Shown: piece after piece, positions 9,563 to 20,653 of the stretch
How the letters are laid out: each line of letters starts with the position of its first letter
Position numbering within the stretch: the stretch's first letter is position 1
DNA from: Lepus europaeus
Lineage: Eukaryota; Chordata; Mammalia; Lagomorpha; Leporidae
Assembly: GCF_033115175.1 (NCBI RefSeq)
Contig: NC_084839.1
Span: forward strand, 35,077,501-35,141,500
Length of the DNA stretch: 64,000 nucleotides
Reading direction: 5' to 3'
Notes under the pieces: model-generated
Database searches by the model: none
What the model saw: only the letters and a program-made list of their open reading frames with translations
What the model was told of the DNA's origin: nothing
Program-made: the position numbers and the translations under genes

Positions 9563-12500
9563 TCAGTCCATTCTTTCAGGACTTGCACTTCTGCGAGGAC
9601 TTCCTGATGGGGAACGACTAAAAAGAGAAACATTAGGTTTGGAACCAGTTAGTGGCTATTAAAACATCCTTTTCTCATGTGCATGTCAAGAAAACAATTA
9701 CAGCAATTAAAGTAGACCAATGGCACGAAGTTTGCAAACACCTCAAAATTACATACTTAGAAATTTATTTTTTGTCCCTTAGTGTTATTTAACACAACCC
9801 TTGCCAAAACTGCAAGGTTAAGTTAAATAGGACAATTATTTGTACAGATTTTTTTTGGTCATTAAACAGCTCTAAGCAGATAATGATTTAGTTACAAAAT
9901 TTATTTTCTCATGTGAGCATTCCTTTTAAACTGTAATGTGGGAGGGAGTGGAATTTTTTAACCTTAAATTTTTATTAAGGATTCACAAAACTAAACACAT
10001 TTTTATCACTAATATTTTGATTAAAAACTTCCCCAAAAACCTAAGCTAATATTGAAATAAAAAAGCAACCATCCCAGAAATATAGTAACTAATCTATATA
10101 GCACCAATTTTCCAAAGAGCTCAAAGACTTCTAAAAAGCAGTAAGCAAACAAATTCTGCAGAGGCCATACTTGACAGGTAAGATTTGGCAACAAAACGTT
10201 ATTTAGCTTACCTTCTTTTTGGAGATGGAGATCTGGACTTTGATCGGCTGTTAAAACATGAGAAATTCTATTAAGAAACGTACTAACCAATCCCTTTCTT
10301 ACTAGTCACAATATCATGAAACAAATCCCCAAATTGTCCTAAGCTGAAAATGTCAGGCTGCGTTAAACCAAGCGCCTTTTTTTAAATTTTCAAAGCCAAT
10401 CTTCCAACATTTATTTCATAAAATGCACAAACCACTGTGTTTTATCACTACTCTTTCACATTCTGCCTTAAGCACATGTATCTCAGGATTTGTCTCCATG
10501 CACCTATCCGCTCTAACAAGGGCCTCTTAATGTAATCCCCGATATAACAAACTGCTTCATATTCCCTAGTCCAGGAATCCAGCCAAAACAGGCCACATAT
10601 AAATCACGTTTAAGTTTGATTTAATAGGGTACCATGTTTCCACTTAAAATCTAGGCTTAGCATTAATCAAAAATTTCAACCATTCAAAACACTTTGAACT
10701 CTTTGGAGATTGGTGCCATATACTAGAAGAGCAATTACATCCGATTTTTACCCTACCTGCTTCTTGGTCGTGAAAGAGACCTGGATCTGGATCTGGATCT
10801 GGATCGAGATCTTAATAAAAAGGGCAAAAATACAATTTATCAACTAGTCCATACAAATTTCCTTAAACACTTTCTGAGTACCTTATCAGGTTAGGCTAGG
10901 AGAAGAGCAAAAACAGTAATTCACAACTCTTGCCTTGTATCAGTCTAAAGCAGGACAAATGACCATTTTCAAATAAGTGGATTAAGGAACCACAATTTCA
11001 ATTACTTCTCTTATACTCAACTGGTCACTGTTCCTGTACAAGATGAGCAACATTCTCAAACCATATGGAATATCCATGGATGGTTTCTATTTGAAAATAA
11101 CATGATTTCATTTTAAAGGAATCAAATTAACCATACTTAGCACACCCCTGAACTGAGACTTCTTTGGGTGATACAGATCCATGAGAAGAAAGCCACCACT
11201 GGGGCCACTGCTGTGGTGTGGTAGGTTAAGCCTCCGCCTAGGGCGCCAGTTCATCTCTTCTGATCCAGCTCTCTGCCTATGGCCTGGGAAAGCAGTGGAA
11301 AATGGCCAAAGTGCTTAGACCCCTTGCATTCAACTGGGAGATCCAGAAGAAGCTCCTGGCTTCGGATCAGCTCAGCTCTGGCCATTGCAACCATGTGAGG
11401 TGCGAAACAGCAGATAGAAGATGTCTGTTAACTCTGCCTCTCAAATAAAATCTTAAAAAAATAAATAAATAAAGCCACCACTGAATAAGGCACTATCCTG
11501 GATCATAAGCAAATTTTCATGGTCCAAAGGCCACTAATTTGTCAGACCAGATCAGGACCTGATGTGTATCTCTTAAAGATCTTGGAATCCTATAATCAAA
11601 TACTTACCTAGAGAGACTGGACCATGACTTTCTCAAAGGAACCCCAGGATTAAAAATCCCTGCATTTATAAGGCTTTGTACTATTAAGCCCCAGTGGCAT
11701 TCTGCTTCATCATCTGTAGTATTAACTTGTTTTCTGTAATTTTATCCATTCTGTCACCTTTTAAGTCTTCTACAAAGGCAATAAAGTTGGGGGTCCATTG
11801 TGTTTTTCACTTCTTAAAATCATGTTGAAACACAGTGTGTAGTTAAAGAAAACTCCATGTTCACCCACATGTATACTGCTGCCCCCAAGACAGCCTTCCC
11901 AGGGTTTCAAATTAACCCCATCATTCCAAATAATCAGCATTTCAACTTGCTTGGAAATCTCTCTTCCTGGTTGTAATGGCCCTTCCTATCAAAAATCCAA
12001 ATGCCTAGCATCTTCTGGAGTTAGGTTTCACTATCTATACAACAAGTATAATCGGATACCAGAAAAATTTACACCAATCTGCCTATCCAGAGCAGTCACT
12101 GGAACGATTCCTTGCTTTGGACCCTTCTTTACCACCAGCCTCAACAAACCTTAAAACCTTTATTTGTGCTTTTCTAAGTCACCCATAATTACAACTTTGA
12201 CATCTCAAACATTCTCTGAAGCCATCCACTTGAATCATGCCCTTAAGACATGATAATCCAACTACAAAAAGGAGAAAAAAGTGTTACATACTGGAAATAC
12301 CTCGATCCTTTTATAGAACCAGACCTAGATCTCCTGAGTGAAGCTGATCTCGATCTACGGAGAGACACAGATCTTGATCGCCGAGGAGATGCCGATCTTG
12401 ACCTAAAAATTTCATCACAAGTGTAAGTCCATCTCCAAATCAAGTTACCTATCATGTTAAAATTTGACTTCAACAAGACCTCTCACCTCCGTCCCCTGCT

Positions 12501-15067
12501 CCTGCTGCGTGAGCGAGAATATCGCCTTCCTCTGGACCGAGAATGTGATCTAGACCGTGACCTATTTTTCAAGTTGGAAAGTAACAAAATGTTAGATGAT
12601 AACTCGTTTTTAGAGTTTTATTGCCTCTGCTGAAATCAAATCTCCAAACTATTTAAATTTAGTGTCTCATTTGGAAATAAAAGTCTGGGCCTATTAGTTG
12701 TCGAGTTTTTTTTTTTTTTTACTACCTAAAAAGAGATTTGTTAAAAAGCTGAATTACAACTTAGAATTACATAATATAAAACACTATAATGTGTATTTAA
12801 AATAAACCTTGCAAGTTTGCAGGTCGACCCTCTTTGGCCCATGGTCTAGTAGTAGGTCTAGATGATCTAGACGATCTAGAAGTATCTATAGCCGATCGCT
12901 GCATCTAGATGTTTTCTTCAATCTAACGACGATCAAACTGACAGCCAAATGAGCCAGGTGAGGCTTGATTGACGCAAGAAGATTTTTCTAGTTGGGAATG
13001 TGGTCAATCTGGTGTTCCTCTTTCTAAACCGGAGGGGGCCCCAATTGTAAGCCAAATTTACTGTTACGGCGATCACCGTCTCAAATTTTCTGCCCTTTAA
13101 AGAATAAGGTGAAGCTAGGTGTAGATGACTCGAGGGGATCTGGCCTCTTATGCTGATCACCTCAAGGTCTAGGAGGATCTTAATTGTCGGATTTGCAAGG
13201 CGCCTCAGCATGATATCATAAGGCTCGTGACATTCTGAATCAAGGCGACTGACTCAAACGAAGAAACCTGAAAGGTTTTGACCAGGTTGATTATTAATAT
13301 ATTAACATTTTTAATTAAACAAAAATTGTAAAATACACCTGTACAATTAACATTCAAATTTATAGAAAAAAACACTAATATCTGCCTTGCCAATAAAAAA
13401 TTCATTGACTAGAATACCAACCATTTCTTTATTAAATTAAATACCTGCTTCTTCTTCGCCGGCTATAGCGATGACAATCATAAGCATAATGTCCCTTTTC
13501 GCCACATTCATAGCATCTATCATTGGGATCAAAGGGACGTCGGGCAGGTGGCCTATCAAAACGAGATCTCCGTGGCATGCCTGTTGATAGCTCAACCCTT
13601 ACTCGGGAACCACAAATCACTCTATGAAAGAAAAGTTAACAAAATCCTAAAGTTAAAAATACACGTGTAACTTTTAAACTGCCTCTAATAAGACCTCCCA
13701 ACTCCACCTTTGTTACCCTTCTTAATCTTCACATCTTAAACAGTATCATGATTATCAGGTATTTACCCAAATCACAAAATCCAAGCTCAAGCACACAAAT
13801 CACCATCCAGAACACGTGAATGTTTTAAAAGGTCGTTTTAAATTTTTAGCATCTTACTTACTTCCCATCCAATCCTCGTACTGCATCCTCAGCATCTCTA
13901 GGATCTTCAAACTCCACGAAGGCAAATCCCGGAGGATTCCTCGCAATCCATACAGTTCTCAAGGGACCATAATAACTGAAAGCCCTTTCTAACTCGCCTT
14001 TGCCAGCACCAGTTCCCAGGTTACCAACATACACCTTGGTTTCTGTTTAAAAAAATGCAAATAGAAGAATGCACGTTATGCAAAATCTGGCCCAACTCTG
14101 AAACCTTTTGCCTTAAGACGGGCCTTCCCAAGGACCGTGAAAAACAGGACCGATGCTCTCTACCGACGTTTCAGCATCCTTAGTCCTTAATTCCTGACAA
14201 GCTACAGCATTATCATAAAGTTCTGAACACTCCGACCAGAGAGAAAAAAAGCTCCACAACACAGGCGAAGATGCGTGGTAGGATACTCGGCGGCGTGGGG
14301 CGGGCCCCGGCCGGCCCCGCCCCCGACTCCCGGCAGCCCCGGGCGCGCTGGGAGCGCGCGGGCCGGCGGCGGTGGCGGGCGGGCCCGGCCCAGAGCACTC
14401 GTCCTCCGCGGCAACCGCCCCGGGCGCAGGCTGGCCCCACGCTCCAGCTCCCCGGCCCCAGACGCCCAACCCGCGCTCGCCAAGAGCTAGGAAGGAGAAA
14501 AGACACCGGCCGCCAGTCGCAAACATTACGTCCCCCGCGTCCCCATCCCGCAAGGCAACCGACTGCGTGACGAGGGCGCGCGGCTCGCGGCTGCCGGCTC
14601 CCTTCCGTCTCCGATTCCAGCGCCCTCGGCCGACCGCGACCGCATCTGTCCGCTCCAGTGGCGGGAAAGCGCTGAGGAAATGCGCCACCACGGTCGTCAA
14701 TGTGCGCAAAATGGCAGCCGCCGCCGAGGGCGGGGGAGGGGGAGGGGCCGGGCGGGCCGCTCCGAGAAGGGCACCGGGAAAACCGTCATCCTGGACCGGG
14801 CTTCGGCTCGGCGCGGGCGACCCAAGCGCCCTGCACGACGAGACCCGAGCCGGACACACGCGCCGTCCGCCTCCTCCCTCGGCACCCCGCCCCCGCTGCC
14901 TCCAGCTTCGTATGGCGTGCGCCGAAGCCGCCATTACGCACGCGGAATAACCGTCTCCCAACCGCCGCGCTAACCCCTCGGCCTCGCACTACTCACTACA
15001 CCCGCGGCCACGTCCCGCACCAGGCCCCGGGCTTCTTACCTCCTCCATACCGCCCGTAACGCGACAT
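9563..15067 (-). CDS. SRSF7: SRSF7 (9G8) SR splicing factor, 8 coding exons, 238 aa
   Basis: SR protein that binds exonic enhancers, promotes spliceosome assembly and shuttles as an mRNA export adaptor; nuclear (family knowledge). Coding exons on the minus strand, all with AG/GT borders: 15067-15040, 14042-13862, 13621-13445, 12561-12487, 12402-12292, 10810-10757, 10247-10212, 9617-9563. They sum to 717 nt, 238 codons plus TGA, the same length as human SRSF7. The protein begins [12 protein letters not shown]. An RRM with RNP2 VYVGNL and RNP1 GFAFVEFE lies at about residues 11-84. The CCHC knuckle [15 protein letters not shown], diagnostic of SRSF7 among SR proteins, sits near residues 104-118. 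An RS domain follows and ends ASPERMD. Differences from the human protein as I remember it are minor (for example SVSLRR for SISLRR). Start chosen by family match and the CpG-island first exon. Intron 3 carries an alternative poison exon. Confidence 0.98.
11192..11475 (+). mobile_element. CSINE in SRSF7 intron 5
   Basis: GGGGCCACTGCTGTGGTGTG head, (AAATA)n tail. It is the only CSINE seen between 7.94 and 16.84 kb and lies antisense to SRSF7, in the largest intron (10811-12291). Confidence 0.88.
12808..13267 (-). other. SRSF7: SRSF7 intron-3 poison cassette exon (about 460 nt)
   Basis: SRSF7 is known to autoregulate by including a highly conserved poison exon in this intron. Here an acceptor (AAAACCTTTCAG) ends at 13268 and a weak donor (GCAAG|GTTTATT) lies at 12807-12806, giving a 460-nt exon. 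Joined to exon 3, the frame adds R-F-L-R-L-S-Q-S-P and stops at TGA 13242-13240, so the first product is 137 aa with RRM and zinc knuckle but no RS domain. Near the 3' end an AUG at 12842-12840 in context ACCATGG is in frame with exon 4. The donor choice is inferred; it is supported by the frame it preserves. Other exon limits are possible. Confidence 0.82.
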
Positions 15068-15420
15068 GATGATCCGCCCGCGTGCTCTGCTCTCTCAGCT
15101 CGCAGCGCACAAGGGCTCGAGGGACACGGAAGCGCTGCACGCCCTCACTCGCCAACGGTCCCAGCGGCACTACGAGGAAGAGCCCGGGTCCGCGCTTATA
15201 TACGCGGCGGCTGGGGCGTAGTGCGCATGCGTCATCGCAACGTTCTGCGCGGCACAAAGGAGCTGGGCGGAAACAGCGAGCAGCGGCGCGGAGGGAACTG
15301 AGGCGGCGAAGACGCGGCTCACGGGCGGAGGGATACGTTTCCATGGGAACGCCACGATCTCGCCTGTAAACCCCTGGGCCTTCCCCGCGGCGTCCCGCCC
15401 CCTCCCCTCCCCCTTCCCCT
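14271..15420. promoter_or_regulatory. CpG island over SRSF7 exon 1, intron 1 and upstream
   Basis: Very GC- and CpG-rich stretch against an AT-rich background, covering most of intron 1, exon 1 and about 350 bp upstream. It contains a YY1-like AAAATGGCAGCC on the plus strand (14708-14719), a run of G tracts suited to quadruplex formation (14728-14756), and an RFX X-box-like GTTTCCATGGGAAC (15337-15350). Long open frames on both strands here (up to 282 codons) are a by-product of the base composition. Confidence 0.85.
15068..15202 (-). promoter_or_regulatory. SRSF7: SRSF7 core promoter and 5' UTR
   Basis: On the minus strand TATATAAG lies at 15202-15195, about 130 nt upstream of the ATG (15067). 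A start site some 25-32 nt downstream (about 15165-15170) would leave a 5' UTR of roughly 100 nt. The TATA-like box inside a CpG island is seen directly; the exact start site is inferred. Confidence 0.65.
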
Positions 15421-16842
15421 AAACCCGTCTCTGCTTCCTCTCCTCTCCCCTACCCCACTCCCCCTTACATCGGCCCCCGCTCTGGGGACCCTCCACGTTA
15501 GTAATCTAAGTACAGGTGCATTAGGCCGGCCTATGGAGGGCTGTACAATTTAGCCGCTGATGTTGCAGCAGTCGCCGCCTTTCTGTTGGGGAACCCGGCC
15601 TAGTCGGCTGCTCCGTGGTCTCTGGGGCGCATCCGAGGTAACCGGGAGTTTGGCCGGGGGAGATCTCCGTTACCCGCGCCGTTCTGAGCAGTCTCCAGCC
15701 CTGGAGAGGGACGCTGCCCCTCAGGGACTCGCGATACCTCCCACCCTTCAGAGCCGGTCACCCATTTGTCACCAACTGGGTCTGAGTTCTGGGACCCGGA
15801 GGGGACACATACATGTGTATGTTTCGGGGGGTGGAGGCTCCCCGTTGTATTGAAATTGTGTCAAAAGCCCAAGTCCTTAAAGCGATCTGGCCAGCTGCAA
15901 TTCAGAAATGAATTCGCCTCTGAAGCACTAAGTGGTTCGTTCCCTTCTGGTGCCGGTCCGTTTCGTACTGTAGTGACACATCTCGTCCACTAGTGCTCAG
16001 ATCCTGGGGGCCGCGTCTGAGAATCGGCCACCAGGGATCCTTTTCTGAAGTTAGAATGGCTTAAAGGTCAGTTTTGATTTTACACAATTTATTTGCTAGA
16101 CACCAACTCTATTGACAACAGATTTAAGTTCTTGGCCACAAAAACAAACAAACAACAACAACAAAACAGGCATTACACATCACAAATGCACCAGAGTTGG
16201 AACTGTCGCACTAAAATTCCTTACGTATTGTGTTTTTATCTGTTTCATCTGCTTTAACTTCACTTGGTATTTATCCACGTGGAATAGAGTGCAGGGAAAG
16301 TTCGTGAATAGAGTATAGATTGTCTCCAGGTAATTTATGCCTGTATATTATTTTCAAATTTATGAACTTATGAAAAGAATTAGACTGTCTCAAGAAAATA
16401 GAAGCTCTATAGAATATATTTATTCTCCCTTAGTCTTACTGATTTTTGTTTTTATCTGCTTAGCAGTGTTCTTCTCCAGAGGATTAAACAATAATTATAA
16501 AGATAATTTTATAATCTCCTGAATGACAGAATATCAATTCTTTCAAGCCTTACTGATTTAACTTTCTTCTATTAAGAATTTATGAAAATTGCTGTTGGGT
16601 TAAGCATATATAACTTAATGAAAGATAGTATTTATTATATATGCTATATAACTACTAACAGACCTCAATAAATATTTTTTTAATTGACTACAAAGTCAAC
16701 TGTACTGAAGAGAATTTCAAAGTGAACAGAAGCAGTCTGCCGACTTACAACAAACTACTTTCAAACACATTAAAGGGAAAGGAGTGCACCCTGACCAGCA
16801 TCCATCCTCTCCCAGAGGCAGGCATTTGATGAGCTAATTACA
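15421..16842. other. SRSF7 upstream flank, no gene proven
   Basis: The first 600 bp is still CpG-containing and includes a donor-like CCGAG|GTAACC at 15638. The rest is AT-rich single-copy sequence. No ORF with family resemblance. Confidence 0.45.
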
Positions 16843-17158
16843 AATTATTTTTTTAATGTTTTAGTTAGTTACTTTCGTTTTATTTGAAAGGCAAAGAGAG
16901 ACAGGCATAGAGAGATCTTCACCCACTGGTTTACTCCATAAATGCCTACAACAGCCACACTGAAGCCAGGAGCTGGGAACTCCATCCCAGTCTCCTGTGT
17001 TGATGGCAGGGACTCAAGTACTTGAGTCATCACCTACTGCCTCCTGGTTTAAACATTAGCAGGAAGCTGGATGGGAAGAAGAGTATCCAGGGCTCATCCT
17101 AGGCACTCCGACGTGACCAAACAACAACTTAAGTCACTGAACCAAACACCAGCCCCCC
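16843..17158 (-). mobile_element. CSINE, old
   Basis: TTTATTTGAAAGGCAAAGAG to ACCAAACACCAGCCCCCC. Confidence 0.85.
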
Positions 17159-17315
17159 ATTTAGGTATTATTTATTCCCAGGGCCAATTCCTGGCCAGGC
17201 TCTGCTAACCTGGTTACCTTGAAAAAATAATAATTCTGCACATTATCTCCATACACTATGTTACTATACAGTCTTTCTCTAAGAGCACACACCCAGTTAT
17301 TTTCACTGAATGTCG

Positions 17316-17648
17316 GTCCAGGGACTGGCGTTGTGGTGCAGAGGATTAATCTGCCACTTTCGATGCTAGCATCCCATATGAGCACCAGTTCCAGTCTCTG
17401 CTGCTCCACTTCCAATCCAGCTCCCTGCTAATGCTCCTGGGAAAGCAGTGGAAGATGGCCCAAGTGCTTGGTCCTGCTACCCACATGGGAGACCTGGATG
17501 AAGTTCCAGGCTCCAAGCTTTGGCTTGTCCCAGTCTTGGCTGTTGTAGCCATTTGGAGAGTGAACCAGGGGATGAAAAGTCTCTCTCTCTCTCTCTGCCT
17601 AACTCTGCTTTGCAAATAAATAAATAACTCTTTAAAAATAAATAAATG
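17316..17648 (+). mobile_element. CSINE
   Basis: GGGACTGGCGTTGTGGTGCA head; (AAAT)n tail; CTCTCTCTCT run before TGCCTAACTC. Confidence 0.9.
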
Positions 17649-17682
17649 AATGTGAGTCCAAATTAGGGAGACTTGATTGTGC

Positions 17683-18335
17683 TTTTTTTTTTTTAAAGAT
17701 TTATTTATTTAGTTGAGAGGGTGATTGCAGAGGAAAAGAGTGACAGAGAGAGTATTCATCCACTGGTTCATTCTTCATATGTCTGCAATGGCCAGAGCTG
17801 TGCCGATCTGAATCCAGGAGCCAGGAACTTCTTCCTGGTCTCCCAAGCAGAAACAGGGGCCCAAAGACTTGAACCATTTTCTGCTGCTTTTCCAGGCCAT
17901 AGCAGAGAGCTGGATCAGAAGTGGAGCCGCTGGGACTCAGACTGGTGTCCAAACTGAATGCTGGCACTGCAGGCAGCAGCTGTACCTGCTACACCACAGC
18001 GCCAACCCCTGCTCCCCCATTTTCTAAAAAGATTATTTATTTAAAAATAAGAGAGAGAGAGAGTGAGAGAGAGAGAGAGAGGCTTTTTCATGCTGATTCA
18101 CAACATGCCACAGCAGCCAGGGTTGGGCCAGGCCAAAGCCAGGAGCCCAGAACTCCACATATGTCTCCGACGTGGGTGGCAGGGACCCAGGTACTTGGTC
18201 TGCTAAACTCCCCGGGTGCTGGCTTCCAGCAGAAAGCTGGCTCAGAAGTGGAGCAACTGGGACTCCATCTAGGCCTTAGATATGAGATACGGGCATCCCA
18301 AGCAGAGGCTTTGTCACAACGTCCACTCCTCCTCC
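17683..18335 (-). mobile_element. Two consecutive minus-strand CSINEs
   Basis: First 17683-18008 (AAAGATTTATTTATTTAG to CACCACAGCGCCAACCCC); second 18018-18335, older, with an extended GAGAGA run. Confidence 0.87.
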
Positions 18336-18510
18336 ACCTTTTTTAATTGAAAGAATGCTAACTTTTTTAATCTCTTGTTTTCTTAGTAGAAAAAGTTTGT
18401 GCCTTGTGTTACCACATTTTTTTCCTAGTCTATTTAGTCCTCAAAATCCAGGAATCTAAAATTTCTAGTAATGAACAAAGCACGACTTTCCTCTATAAAA
18501 AATATGCAAA

Positions 18511-18765
18511 GGGGCTGGTGTTTCTCCTAGCAGATAAGATATCTTTAAGCTCCTGCTCCCAATTCCAGCTTCCTGCCAATACAGACCCTGGAGACATCAG
18601 GAGATGGCTCAAGTGAGTACGTCCCTGCCACCCATGAAGGAAACCTGGATTGCATTCCTGCCCCCTGCCTCCAGAGCCAGCTCAGCCCTGTTCATTGCAG
18701 GCATTTGGAAAGTGAACCAGAAGATGGGAACTATCTCTCTGTTTCTTAAATAATAATGATTTCTA
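18511..18765 (+). mobile_element. CSINE, old, internal loss
   Basis: GGGGCTGGTGTTTCTCCTAG head, B-box region partly deleted, ends TTTCTTAAATAATAATG. Confidence 0.8.
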
Positions 18766-18876
18766 AAATGTTAATCTCATCCAAAGGCAGTTTCTGAGAA
18801 ACATTGAAAATAATGTTTAAAAGAAAGCAAAGGTAGGTCTATAACAAAGAAAAAATGTCTATCCTCACTAAAAAAG

Positions 18877-18924
18877 AAATGCAAATTAAAACATTTAAAT
18901 TAAATGCAAATTAAAACATTTAAA
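18877..18924 (+). repeat. Short tandem duplication
   Basis: AAATGCAAATTAAAACATTT occurs at 18877 and again at 18902, a 25-bp period, directly before a CSINE head. Confidence 0.85.
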
Positions 18925-18926
18925 AC

Positions 18927-19275
18927 CGGGGCGGCACCACCGTTCACTTGGTTAATCCTCTGCCTGTGGTGCTGGCATCCCATATGGGTGCTGGTTCTAG
19001 TCCTAGCTGCTTCTCTTCCAGTCCAGCTCTCTGCTATGGCCCCTGAAGGCAGTGGAGGATGCCCCAGGTGCTTGGGCGCCTGCACCCGCATGGGAGACCA
19101 GTAGGAAGCACCTGGCTCCTGGCTTCGGATCGGCTCAACTCTGGCTGTGGCAGCCATTTGAGGAGTGAAACAACGGAAGGAAGACCTTTCTCTCTGTCTC
19201 TCTGTCTCTCTCTCTGTCTCTCTCTCTCTCTCTGTAACTCTACCCTCTACCTGTCAAATTAAAAAAAAAAGGGGG
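18927..19275 (+). mobile_element. CSINE with long (TC)n
   Basis: CCGGGGCGGCACCACCGTTC head; long CTCTGTCTC run (19190-19235); A tail followed by G(10). Confidence 0.9.
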
Positions 19276-19375
19276 GGGGGGAAATTGGCACCTATAGTGC
19301 TGATAGGATTATGCAGTGATATATATATATTTTATTTGAAGGTTAATGACAATATGTTTTAAAATTATTAAACTG

Positions 19376-19715
19376 GGGTTGGGCGTTGTGGTACAGGAGG
19401 TTAAGCTGCTGCTTGAGACACCCACATCCTATATCAGATTGCCAGTTGAGCCTGGCTGCTCTATTTCCAATCCAGCTTCCTGCTAATACATTCTGGGAGG
19501 CAGCAGATGATGGCCCAAGTACTTGGGACCCTGCTCTCCATGTATCAAATTCAGTTGGAATTCCTGGCTCCTGGCTTTACACCTAGCCCACCCCTGACTG
19601 TTGCAGCTATTTGGGGAGTAAACCAGTGGATGGAAGAACAATCTCTCTCTCTCTCTCTCCCCCACCTTCCTCTCTCAGTTACTCTATCCTTCAAATAGAT
19701 GAAAATAAATATTTA
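19376..19715 (+). mobile_element. CSINE
   Basis: GGGGTTGGGCGTTGTGGTAC head, ATAAATATTTAAAGATA tail. Confidence 0.87.
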
Positions 19716-20653
19716 AAGATATACTAAATTACACATGTACTTTGACCCAGAAATCTACTTGATGGAATTTATTGTAGGAAATATTCATAGATTTACATGC
19801 AAAATGTTCATAATGTCTTATTTATATGTTAAAAATTTGGAACTAACTTGAAAACCACACAGAAAAGGATTAGTTTAAGTATATGACCATTTAAAATCAT
19901 ATTATGTAAGAATTTTTGATGTCAGAAAAATGTTTATGGTATATAGTTAAGTAACAAAAGTAGACTTCAAAACCAAAAGCATGCTCAGAATGATTCTGGT
20001 TTTGTAAAAATAAACTGTATTAAGAAAAAGTAATTTAAGTTTTCTTGTTTACGTTCCAATATTTTTCAATTTTCTATTTCTTTTTTTAAGTGGGGTGCTT
20101 GGAGAGGGAGGAACTTCAAATTGAACTTAGAAATCACCAAAGCTGTGTAAATTGAAATATATTATCATTGTCATTTTAGGCTCTAGATTGATTGGGAGAA
20201 AATGAAGGTAATAAAGATGCTATCTGTGCATGGCTAGAATTATGAGCATACTGTTTATACATTTTGGTTATTTACTGATTTTTTCTGTTATGAGCTGGAT
20301 TGATTACAAAGAAAAAATTAAAAGTAATCTTATTTTAAAGAAAAAAATACAAATTTTCAGGTGGAGGTAATAGTGGAGGAATTAAGCAGGAACGTTAATA
20401 TATAAAGAGTCTAAATAAAAGAAAAAATATATAAAGAGTCTATCATTAATACATATATTCCCAAACTGTTGACTGTGGTTACCCCCTGGGAATTGGGGGC
20501 AGCTTGAAGACAGGGAGGAACTTTTATTTTTTAACTTTATAATTTGAAAGTCTTGTTTTTTAAAATATACTACTTTTACAACAATTTTATACATCATAAT
20601 ATGCCCTTCCCCCATACCTTTCTAAACCATCTTACTCAGCCTTATTTTTCTTT

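Larger units (their letters stand above)
18780..20600 (+). mobile_element. Old L1 3' end, interrupted by two CSINEs
   Basis: Sense L1-like blocks: AAGAAATGCAAATTAAAACA (18875-18894), TATAGTGCTGATAGGATTAT (about 19294), TACTTTGACCCAGAAATCTA (19739-19758), CATAATGTCTTATTTATATG, and a 3' UTR-like GTTGACTGTGGTTACCCC (20468-20485) ending in T/A-rich sequence. CSINEs sit at 18927-19275 and 19376-19715. Family-level call from memory. Confidence 0.65.

Noticed and set aside
12243-12476. 77-codon minus frame with RS repeats
   Set aside because: It is SRSF7 exon 5 with adjoining intron sequence, not a separate gene.
14113-14961. 282-codon open frame on the minus strand, with 192-codon and shorter frames on the plus strand
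   Set aside because: They lie in the CpG island and SRSF7 intron 1. GC-rich sequence lacks stop codons, and the translations are low-complexity Ala/Pro/Arg/Gly with no domain.
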